A stretch of DNA of 64,000 bases from Tessaracoccus lacteus (lineage in GTDB: Bacteria; Actinomycetota; Actinomycetes; Propionibacteriales; Propionibacteriaceae). This document shows, one piece after another, positions 57,954-64,000 of this stretch; position 1 is the first letter of the stretch; each line of letters opens with the position of its first letter. The DNA lies in the NCBI RefSeq assembly GCF_029917005.1, contig NZ_CP123967.1, forward strand, positions 558,001 through 622,000, read 5' to 3'. The notes under the pieces were generated by a model. That model had not been told where the DNA came from. It searched no databases and worked only from the letters and a program-made list of their open reading frames with translations. The translations under genes were made by a program, and so were the position numbers.

Positions 57954-59063
57954 TCACTTGATGGTGTCGATCGCCGCGAGAACCTTCTCGCGGAGCGAGG
58001 CGGACAGCGGCGCGGATCCGGCGGAGGCCTCGGCCGCGGACTGTCCCTCCTCCGAGGCAATGTAGCTCAGGTAGTCCTTCACCAGGGCACCCTGGGTCGC
58101 GTCCTTGTACTCGGCGCAGGCGATCGCGTAGGAGACCAGCACCAGCGGGTAGCCGGCGGCGGAGCGGTCGATCGTGATCGCGATGTCGTTCTCGGCGCGA
58201 CCCTCCTCGAGGGGGGAGGCTTCGACGGCGGCCGCCGCGCCCTCCTCGGTGGGCTCCTGGAAGTCGCCGTCGGGGCCGACCTTCGCGATGGTCGCGGAAC
58301 CGGCCTGCGACGCGTCGGCGTACCCGATGGTGCCGGCGCCGCCAGTCACGGCCGCCACGACGCCGGAGGTGCCCTTGGCGGCCTCGCCGCCGTCGACCGG
58401 CCAGCTGCTCGAGACCTCCTCGGTCCAGACATCGGGGGCGGTCGCCGCGAGGTAGTCGGTGAAGTTCTCGGTGGTGCCCGACTCGTCGGAGCGGTGCACG
58501 GCCGTGATGACCAGGTCCGGCAGCTTCACGTCGGGGTTGATCTCGGCGATCGCGTCGTCGCTCCAGTTGGTGATGTCGCCGTGGAAGATCCTGGCGAGGA
58601 CATCGGGGGTGAGGTTCAGCGAGTCCACGCCGTCGAGGTTGAAGATCACCGCGATGGGGGAGATATAGACGGGAAGGTCGATGGCCGCGGAGGTGTCGGC
58701 GCAGCCACCGAAGCCGCCAGCGGTGTTCTCCTCGGGCTTCAGGGCTCGGTCGGAGCCGGCGAAGTCGGCGCCGCCAGCCATGAACGCCTCGCGCCCGGCG
58801 CCCGAGCCGTCGGGGGAGTAGTTGACCGTCACGTCGGGGTTCGCGGTCTGGAAGGCCGCGATCCACGTCTCCTGGGCGACCTTGGTGGAGGAGGCGCCCT
58901 TGCCGGACAGCGTGCCGGACAGGGTGGAGGAACTGGGGTTGGCGGTGTCGGCCGCTTCGTTGGCGGCGCAGGCGCTCAGGAAGAGCGCGGCGGAGAGTCC
59001 GAGGGCTGCGGAGATGCGCAGGGCGGTGCGGGCTCGGGTACCGGTGTTGGCGATGTTATCCAC
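57954..59063 (-). CDS. pstS: Phosphate-binding lipoprotein PstS
   Basis: Extracytoplasmic phosphate receptor of 369 residues. The signal peptide (about 10-35) ends in LSAC with a lipid-anchored Cys. Phosphate contacts are SGTLSGKGASST, VNYSPDGSGAGREAF and ADFAGSDRAL, and the signature RSDESGTTENFTDYL lies near the middle. The GTG at 59063 sits 7 nt after a TAGCGT -10. A PHO box lies about 27 bp further upstream, so phosphate starvation should induce the whole operon. Confidence 0.95.
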   Translation of the reverse strand: MDNIANTGTRARTALRISAALGLSAALFLSACAANEAADTANPSSSTLSGTLSGKGASSTKVAQETWIAAFQTANPDVTVNYSPDGSGAGREAFMAGGADFAGSDRALKPEENTAGGFGGCADTSAAIDLPVYISPIAVIFNLDGVDSLNLTPDVLARIFHGDITNWSDDAIAEINPDVKLPDLVITAVHRSDESGTTENFTDYLAATAPDVWTEEVSSSWPVDGGEAAKGTSGVVAAVTGGAGTIGYADASQAGSATIAKVGPDGDFQEPTEEGAAAAVEASPLEEGRAENDIAITIDRSAAGYPLVLVSYAIACAEYKDATQGALVKDYLSYIASEEGQSAAEASAGSAPLSASLREKVLAAIDTIK

Positions 59064-59070
59064 GCACGGC

Positions 59071-59076
59071 ACGCTA
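59071..59076 (-). promoter_or_regulatory. -10 box of pstS (leaderless)
   Basis: TAGCGT on the minus strand ends 7 nt before the GTG at 59063. Confidence 0.45.
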
Positions 59077-59103
59077 GGACCGCAAAGTAACCGAACCCTT
59101 CGC

Positions 59104-59125
59104 CTCGGGTGAACGGAAGGTGAAC
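59104..59125 (-). promoter_or_regulatory. PHO box (PhoP-binding direct repeats) of pstS
   Basis: On the minus strand two adjacent 11-nt direct repeats read GTTCACCTTCC and GTTCACCCGAG. They fit the actinobacterial PhoP motif G(T/G)TCAYYYRNN. They end about 27 bp upstream of the -10, close to the -35 region, as in other PhoP-activated pst promoters. Confidence 0.75.
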
Positions 59126-59177
59126 GGTTGCGGACCTTTGCGAGCCGCTCCACACATCAGCCCGAAAGTGGCCCTGG

Positions 59178-60050
59178 TCAGGCAGTCGGCTTGTGGACCT
59201 CGACCTCGACGACGGTCCCGTCGTCGTCGCGGTGCAGCACGATTGCCTCGCCGACGACCATCGGGCGCGCTGGGAGGTCGAGCCCCTCGAACATGGCGGG
59301 CAGCACCGGGCGGTGGCCGCAGATTGCTGTGGGGCGGGTGATCGACTGCAGGAGGTCGGCCACGTAGTCGCTGACCTCGCTGGGGCGGACGGTGCCCTCC
59401 TCCTCGGTCAGGACATCGGTGGTGCGCACCTCGATTCCCTGCTGGCGGCCGTAGGGGGCGAGCGTCTGCACACAGCGCGTCGACGAGGAGGAGACCAGGT
59501 CGGTGACGCCGTAGGCGCCGAGCAGCTGGGCGAGTTCCTCGGCCTGGTGCCTGCCCCGTCCGGTGAGGCGCCGTTCCTGATCGGGCCCCGACCAGTTCTT
59601 GCGGAGCATCGCCTTGGCGTGCCGGACGAGGATCAGTGGGGTCGTGCGGGGCTTGAGGAGAGCCGCCGACAGCACGCGCCGCTCGTCGGCGTACGTGATG
59701 CGGCGCATGGCCTTGTCGATGCCGACCCAGCAGGCCTTGTCGACCTCGGCGTTCGGCGTGAAATTCTGGGCCGAGACCTCCTCGGCGCGCCAGTACTCGA
59801 CGGACTTGTCGCCCTTCGACAGGTGGTACCTGATCGTGGGTAGCCGCAGGCCCAGCCGGACGGTGGTGGCGGTCTCCTCGAGCACCTCGCGCACCGCGGT
59901 CTGCGGGGGAAGCTCGTCGACCTTGCCCTTGCCCTTCGGGAGCGACCAGTCGTCGTAGCGGGGCCGGTGGATGATGAGCACCTCGGTGTCGTCGCCGTCG
60001 CCGCGCAGCACGACGGCGCCGGCGGCGCGGATCCTGGGCCGTCTGCTCAT
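59178..60050 (-). CDS. mutT: Nudix hydrolase fused to histidine phosphatase (MutT1-like)
   Basis: A two-domain 290-residue protein of the mycobacterial MutT1 type. The Nudix box at about residues 39-61 contains [20 protein letters not shown] with EExxT. The C-terminal domain has LVRHAKA, with the phosphorylated His, and ICGHRPVLP. MutT1 hydrolyses 8-oxo-dGTP and diadenosine polyphosphates. The ATG overlaps the ppk stop by 4 nt, so it is translated with polyphosphate kinase. Confidence 0.9.
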   Translation of the reverse strand: MSRRPRIRAAGAVVLRGDGDDTEVLIIHRPRYDDWSLPKGKGKVDELPPQTAVREVLEETATTVRLGLRLPTIRYHLSKGDKSVEYWRAEEVSAQNFTPNAEVDKACWVGIDKAMRRITYADERRVLSAALLKPRTTPLILVRHAKAMLRKNWSGPDQERRLTGRGRHQAEELAQLLGAYGVTDLVSSSSTRCVQTLAPYGRQQGIEVRTTDVLTEEEGTVRPSEVSDYVADLLQSITRPTAICGHRPVLPAMFEGLDLPARPMVVGEAIVLHRDDDGTVVEVEVHKPTA

Positions 60051-62146
60051 CGGCTGGCTCGCCTGGCTGAGGCCTGGTGGATCAACCACTCCTGGAGATC
60101 CGTCAGCGGTTCGCCGTCGTCGCGCACGGTGTGGGCGCTCCACTGGGAGTCGTGCAACTCCCAGCGCACCGTCTCGTCCGAGAAGGCCCGCTCGAAGAGG
60201 TCCTCGATCTGGCGGATGTGGGCCGGGTTGTTCAGAGACACGATCGCCTCGACGCGTCGGTCGAGGTTGCGGTGCATCATGTCTGCCGACCCGATGCCCA
60301 CCATCGGCGTGCCGCCGCCCGCGAACCAGAACACGCGCGAGTGCTCCAGGAAGCGCCCGAGGATCGAGCGGACGCGGATGTTCTCGCTGAGGCCGGGGAC
60401 GCCTGGCCGGATGGTGCAGATGCCGCGGACCCAGACATCCACAGGCACACCGGCCTGGGAGGCGCGGTAGAGCCCGTCGATGATGGCCTCGTCGACCATG
60501 GAGTTGACCTTGATCTTCACTCCGGCGGGCCTGCCGGCGAGGTGGTTGTCGATCTCGGCGTCGATGTAGTTCAGCAGGCCGTTGCGGATTCCGTGCGGTG
60601 CGACGAGCAGCCGGCGGTAGTGGGTCTCCTGGGTCATGCCGCTCAGGTGGTTGAACAGCCGGGCGACATCGTCGGTGATGATGGGGTTGCTCGTGAGCAG
60701 CCCCATGTCCTCGTACATGCGGGCCGTCTTCGGGTTGTAGTTGCCCGTGCCGATGTGCGCGTAGCGGCGCAGGTTCCCGTCGCTCTCCTCGCGGACCACC
60801 ATCGCCAGCTTGCAGTGCGTCTTCAGGCCGATCATGCCGTAGACGACGTGCACGCCGTACTGCTCGAGCTTGCGGGCCCAGCCGATGTTGTTCTGCTCGT
60901 CGAAACGAGCCTTGATCTCGACGATCGCCAGCACCTGCTTGCCCGCCTGTGCGGCCTCGATCAGCGCGTCGACGATGGGGGAGTCGCCCGAGGTACGGTA
61001 CAGGGTCTGCTTGATGGCCAGCACCGAAGGGTCGGCAGCCGCCTGCTCGATGAACCGCTGCACCGAGGTCGCGAAGGAGTCGTAGGGGTGCTGCACCAGT
61101 ACGTCGCGCAGCTTGAGGGCCTTGAACATGTCGGCGGGTCGCGCGGACTCGACCTGGGCAAGGTCCGGGTGTGTGATCGGTAGGAAGTTCGGGTACTTGA
61201 GGTCCTCGCGCGTCGAGTCCGCCAGCGCGAACAGGCCCGAGAGGTCGAGCGGGCCCTGCATGCGGAACACCTCGTCGTCGCGGACATCCAGCTCGGCGGT
61301 GAGCATCGCGAGCATCTCGTCGTCGATGCCCTCCTCGACCTCGAGGCGGACAGGGGGGCGGCCGACCTTGCGACGCAGGAGCTCCTTCTCCAGAGCGAAG
61401 AGGAGGTTCTCGGCGTCATCCTCCTCCACCTCGATGTCCTCGTTGCGCGTGACCCTGAACGTGGTGGAGGCCAGCACCTGCATGCCGGTGAACAGCTGCC
61501 CGAGGTGCCGGGCGATGATCTCCTCCAGCGGCACGTACCGTCCCTCGGCCAGCCTCACGAAGCGGGCGAGGATGGAGGGCACCTTGACTCGCGCGAACTG
61601 ACGGGCACCGGTCGCGGGGTTGCGCAGCAGGATGGCCAGCGAGATCGACAGGCCCGAGATGTAGGGGAACGGGTGCGACGGGTCGACGGCCAGGGGCGTC
61701 AGTACCGGGAAGATCCGTTCCGCGAACAGGGCTCGCATGCGGTCCTTCTCCGCCGCCGTCAGCTGGTCCCAGGCGAGGATCTCGATACCCTCGGCGGCCA
61801 GCGCGGGGCGGACCTCCTGCTGGAAGACACGCGACTGTTCGGTGACGAGCGTGCGGACGCTCTCGAGCAGTTCGGCGTGCAGCTCGCCGGGCATCTTGCC
61901 GGTCACCGTCGGCACGGCGACGCCCGCGGCGATGCGGCGCTTCAGACCGGCGACGCGGACCATGAAGAACTCGTCGAGGTTGGAGGAGAAGATCGCGAGG
62001 AACTTGGCGCGCTCGATCAGGGGGATGCGACCCGCGTCCTTCGCCAGGTCGAGGACCCGGTTGTTGAAGTCGAGCCAGCTCTGTTCGCGGTCTAGGTAGC
62101 GGTCGGTGGGCAGCACGGCCTCGTCAGGCTGCGTGATCTCCGTCAC
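60047..62146 (-). CDS. ppk: Polyphosphate kinase
   Basis: PPK1 makes polyphosphate from ATP. It has the N-terminal [17 protein letters not shown] region, [18 protein letters not shown], the autophosphorylated His in [32 protein letters not shown], and the second His near [19 protein letters not shown]. The GTG at 62146 follows GAGGAGTG; upstream frame is within mshD. Length of 699 residues is normal. It lies between mshD and the Nudix gene, close to pst. Confidence 0.96.
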   Translation of the reverse strand: MTEITQPDEAVLPTDRYLDREQSWLDFNNRVLDLAKDAGRIPLIERAKFLAIFSSNLDEFFMVRVAGLKRRIAAGVAVPTVTGKMPGELHAELLESVRTLVTEQSRVFQQEVRPALAAEGIEILAWDQLTAAEKDRMRALFAERIFPVLTPLAVDPSHPFPYISGLSISLAILLRNPATGARQFARVKVPSILARFVRLAEGRYVPLEEIIARHLGQLFTGMQVLASTTFRVTRNEDIEVEEDDAENLLFALEKELLRRKVGRPPVRLEVEEGIDDEMLAMLTAELDVRDDEVFRMQGPLDLSGLFALADSTREDLKYPNFLPITHPDLAQVESARPADMFKALKLRDVLVQHPYDSFATSVQRFIEQAAADPSVLAIKQTLYRTSGDSPIVDALIEAAQAGKQVLAIVEIKARFDEQNNIGWARKLEQYGVHVVYGMIGLKTHCKLAMVVREESDGNLRRYAHIGTGNYNPKTARMYEDMGLLTSNPIITDDVARLFNHLSGMTQETHYRRLLVAPHGIRNGLLNYIDAEIDNHLAGRPAGVKIKVNSMVDEAIIDGLYRASQAGVPVDVWVRGICTIRPGVPGLSENIRVRSILGRFLEHSRVFWFAGGGTPMVGIGSADMMHRNLDRRVEAIVSLNNPAHIRQIEDLFERAFSDETVRWELHDSQWSAHTVRDDGEPLTDLQEWLIHQASARRASR

Positions 62147-62150
62147 AGAC

Positions 62151-63011
62151 TTACACTCCTCGCGTGCGGTAACTGGTGTCGACCTGCTTGGTGAGGAAGC
62201 CCGCATTGCGGTACATGCGCACGACCCGCTCCTCAGAGCCTTCAACGTAGAGCTGGACACGGTCGTCGCCCTGCTCAGCGAGCCATTGTAGGCCGCGCTC
62301 CAACAGCACCCGGCCGAGTCCCCTGCCCTCGTGGCGGGGACCGACGGCGATGACGTAGACCTCGCCGAGGCCGTCGCCATGACGCTTCGTCCAGTGGAAC
62401 CCGGCGACCTCGCCGTCACGCCGCGCGACGAACAGGCCCGAGGGGTCGAACCACTCCTGGGAGGCGAGTTGGTCGAACTCCTCGACCGTCAGCCTGCCCT
62501 GCTCCGGGTGGTGAGCGAAGGCAGCGCCGTTGACGCCGACGATCTGTTCGCGGTCCTCGGGACGGAAGGTGTCGACGGTGTAGCCGTCGACGACCAGGGG
62601 CGTGCCGTCGACCGCGGGGAGCGCCCGCTCCATCCGGTACAGCAGCCGCGCCGGTTCCATGCCGACGTGCCGGGCGAGTTCGTCGGCACCCGGCAGCGTG
62701 CCGAAGGCCCAGGCCGAGTACGCGGGATAGGACGCCAGCGCCTGCAGCAGCAGCTCGGTGCCGAAACCCTCACGGCGGTGTGCCGGATGCACGCCGATCA
62801 GCAGGGTCTCGTCGCGGACGTCGCAGATGACGAAACCGAACGGGTCGTCCCGGCGGCCCATGAAGAAGAAGTCGGCCTCCCGCAGGCCGTCGATGCCCAG
62901 CGAAGCCGACTCGTTGATGGGCTGCACGCCGTCGTGCTCCGCGATCGCGGCGACGAGTGCTCGCAGGGTGTCGCGCATCGTCGGGCTCAACGGCGACATG
63001 TTAACCAGCAC
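62151..63011 (-). CDS. mshD: Mycothiol synthase
   Basis: Acetyltransferase that completes mycothiol from Cys-GlcN-Ins. It has two GNAT modules: the degenerate first with [19 protein letters not shown] (about 72-90), and the active second with [20 protein letters not shown] (about 218-237). The GTG at 63011 has GGGAGGTC 4 nt upstream, and the ATG at 62999 is an alternative. It overlaps the glnR stop. This glnR-mshD pairing matches mycobacteria. Confidence 0.94.
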   Translation of the reverse strand: MLVNMSPLSPTMRDTLRALVAAIAEHDGVQPINESASLGIDGLREADFFFMGRRDDPFGFVICDVRDETLLIGVHPAHRREGFGTELLLQALASYPAYSAWAFGTLPGADELARHVGMEPARLLYRMERALPAVDGTPLVVDGYTVDTFRPEDREQIVGVNGAAFAHHPEQGRLTVEEFDQLASQEWFDPSGLFVARRDGEVAGFHWTKRHGDGLGEVYVIAVGPRHEGRGLGRVLLERGLQWLAEQGDDRVQLYVEGSEERVVRMYRNAGFLTKQVDTSYRTRGV

Positions 63012-63654
63012 GGTTGACCTCCCGGGCGCTCGCGAAGCGGTATCCGACGTTGCGGACGGTGCCGATGTAGTGGTCGTACTGGCCGAGTTTCGCCCGTAGG
63101 CGTCTGACGTGCACGTCGACGGTCCGCGTGCCGCCGTAGTAGTCGTATCCCCATACCTGGCTGACGAGGGTTTCGCGTGACAACACCCTCCCAGGATGCT
63201 GCATGAGGTAGCGCAGCAGCTCGAACTCGGTGTACGTCAGATCGAGAGGCGCGCCATCGAGGCTCGCGGAGTACGCGGCCCCGTCGACGCGGATCGGCCC
63301 GATGACAAGGACGTCGGGGTCGACGGCGGCGCGGGCGAGGATCCTCAGGCGCGCGTCGAGCTCGGCGGGCTCAGCTCCGACGGCCATGAAGTCGGTGAAA
63401 CCCCATTCGGGGGACAACACGGCAAGCCCCGAGACAGCCACCAGCAGCAGGATGGGTGTGTTGCCGCCGCGCGACAGTGTCTGACACGTAGAACGGGCAC
63501 CGGCGAGGTCAGTGCGGGCATCGACGACGACGACGTCGGAGTTCTCGGCTTCGAGGAGCGCCTTCGAGGCGGACGCCGCCTGGCTCACCTGATGCGAGAG
63601 GAGGCGCAACTCGTCCGGCGGTTCGCTCGCGGAGACAAAGAGAACAGCGCTCAA
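63001..63654 (-). CDS. glnR: GlnR-type OmpR-family response regulator
   Basis: Orphan response regulator that in actinobacteria controls nitrogen assimilation. The atypical receiver keeps VVVVDARTDLAGAR with the central Asp but lacks the usual acidic pair at the start. The C-terminal winged helix is standard: LDLTYTEFELLRYLMQHPGRVLSRE, VWGYDYYGGTRTVDVHVRRLRAKLG, IGTVRNVGYRF. The TTG at 63654 is chosen for its GGAGGGAAG ribosome binding site. Longer frames start in noncoding sequence. Next to ppk and pst it may link nitrogen and phosphate control. Confidence 0.88.
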   Translation of the reverse strand: MSAVLFVSASEPPDELRLLSHQVSQAASASKALLEAENSDVVVVDARTDLAGARSTCQTLSRGGNTPILLLVAVSGLAVLSPEWGFTDFMAVGAEPAELDARLRILARAAVDPDVLVIGPIRVDGAAYSASLDGAPLDLTYTEFELLRYLMQHPGRVLSRETLVSQVWGYDYYGGTRTVDVHVRRLRAKLGQYDHYIGTVRNVGYRFASAREVNRAG

Positions 63655-63750
63655 GCCGACTTCCCTCCTACCTGACTGTGGATCGGCCCTCATCGTATCG
63701 CCCAACGACATGGCGTGTGGATCAGCCGTTCACGCCGGGAGCCGGCCTTG

Positions 63751-63756
63751 TAACAT
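63751..63756 (+). promoter_or_regulatory. -10 box of the terminal membrane protein gene (leaderless)
   Basis: TAACAT ends 6 nt before the ATG at 63763. Confidence 0.45.
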
Positions 63757-63762
63757 TGCGCC

Positions 63763-64000
63763 ATGGTGCTCCAGGTGCCGGACGAGGCAGTCCGGAAGTC
63801 GACCGGGGGCGACCCGCGCCCCGGCGTGGAGCCCCGGCTGCTTGTCCTGATGCTCGCCATCGCCGTCGTCGCCGGGTTCTTCGGGGGACGGCTGGTCCTC
63901 ATCCGGTCGGACTCCAGTACCACCGGCGGCGCAGAGGTGATCTCCTCGTCCCCGCTCGAGCCCGCGAACTCCGTCGACGACGGGCAGTACACGCCCTATA
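63763..64000 (+). CDS. Membrane-anchored protein, N-terminal part (3' end outside window)
   Basis: The first 79 codons are visible. A short polar N-terminus precedes one hydrophobic segment, LLVLMLAIAVVAGFFGGRLV (about 27-46), followed by a Ser/Thr-rich region. A single-pass anchored or exported protein is likely. It is divergent from glnR, where mycobacteria also have a conserved gene of unknown function. No function can be assigned. Confidence 0.65.
   Translation, partial: MVLQVPDEAVRKSTGGDPRPGVEPRLLVLMLAIAVVAGFFGGRLVLIRSDSSTTGGAEVISSSPLEPANSVDDGQYTPY

Overview
The window is high-GC, densely packed bacterial DNA from an actinobacterium (Actinomycetota). Mycothiol genes (mshD, mycothione reductase), Lsr2, ClpC, a GlnR-type regulator, a small bS22 ribosomal protein, ResB/Ccs cytochrome c maturation, a PHO box and many leaderless -10 boxes point there. 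Gene order (tilS-hpt-ftsH-fol-DUF3180 ... lsr2-clpC; proC-bS22-glutaredoxin-hemD; glnR-mshD) matches the conserved actinobacterial plan. A Propionibacteriaceae member such as Tessaracoccus is my guess and is not proven by the sequence.

Layout: 0-6.2 kb is a housekeeping block (tilS end, hpt, ftsH, folate genes folE-P-B-K, DUF3180). 6.3-11.9 kb holds a coiled-coil membrane protein, an orphan NuoD-like protein divergent from lsr2, clpC and a CDP-alcohol phosphotransferase. 12-16.3 kb has a TetR regulator and a thiamine ABC transporter (thiB-thiP-thiQ) behind a TPP riboswitch. 16.4-20.7 kb has disA, a HEAT-repeat gene with a MerR-type promoter, a MerR-HEAT fusion coupled to radA, and radA. 20.8-29.5 kb is a complete aromatic-carotenoid cluster: idi-crtE-crtB-crtI-P450 and crtYc-crtYd-crtT-crtU around a divergent MarR regulator. 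29.6-29.9 kb is a REP-like repeat array. 30-35 kb has a VOC protein, sugar isomerase, proline dehydrogenase, CPBP protein, asd and proC. 35.2-43.2 kb has bS22, glutaredoxin, hemD, a histidine phosphatase, the cytochrome c maturation genes and a sigma-GerMN fusion. 43.2-44.7 kb has an SDR and a PIG-L deacetylase.

44.7-52.35 kb is an accessory island: a frameshifted IS30 transposase, a 1556-residue P-loop NTPase with about fifteen nearly identical 42-residue repeats, an ISL3 transposase and a PadR relic. The large NTPase is the best candidate for an undescribed system. It has the layout of a STAND/NLR-like sensor, and its repeat array keeps one helix frozen while the other varies as if built from a few swapped cassettes.

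52.4-64 kb is core again: mycothione reductase, a GH3 lipoprotein, the pstSCAB phosphate transporter behind a PHO box, a Nudix/phosphatase fusion, ppk, mshD, glnR and the start of a membrane-anchored protein. Phosphate uptake, polyphosphate synthesis and a GlnR-type regulator thus lie side by side. A window-wide theme is leaderless transcription: at least 17 genes have a TANNNT-like or CAGAAT hexamer ending 6-7 nt before the start codon.
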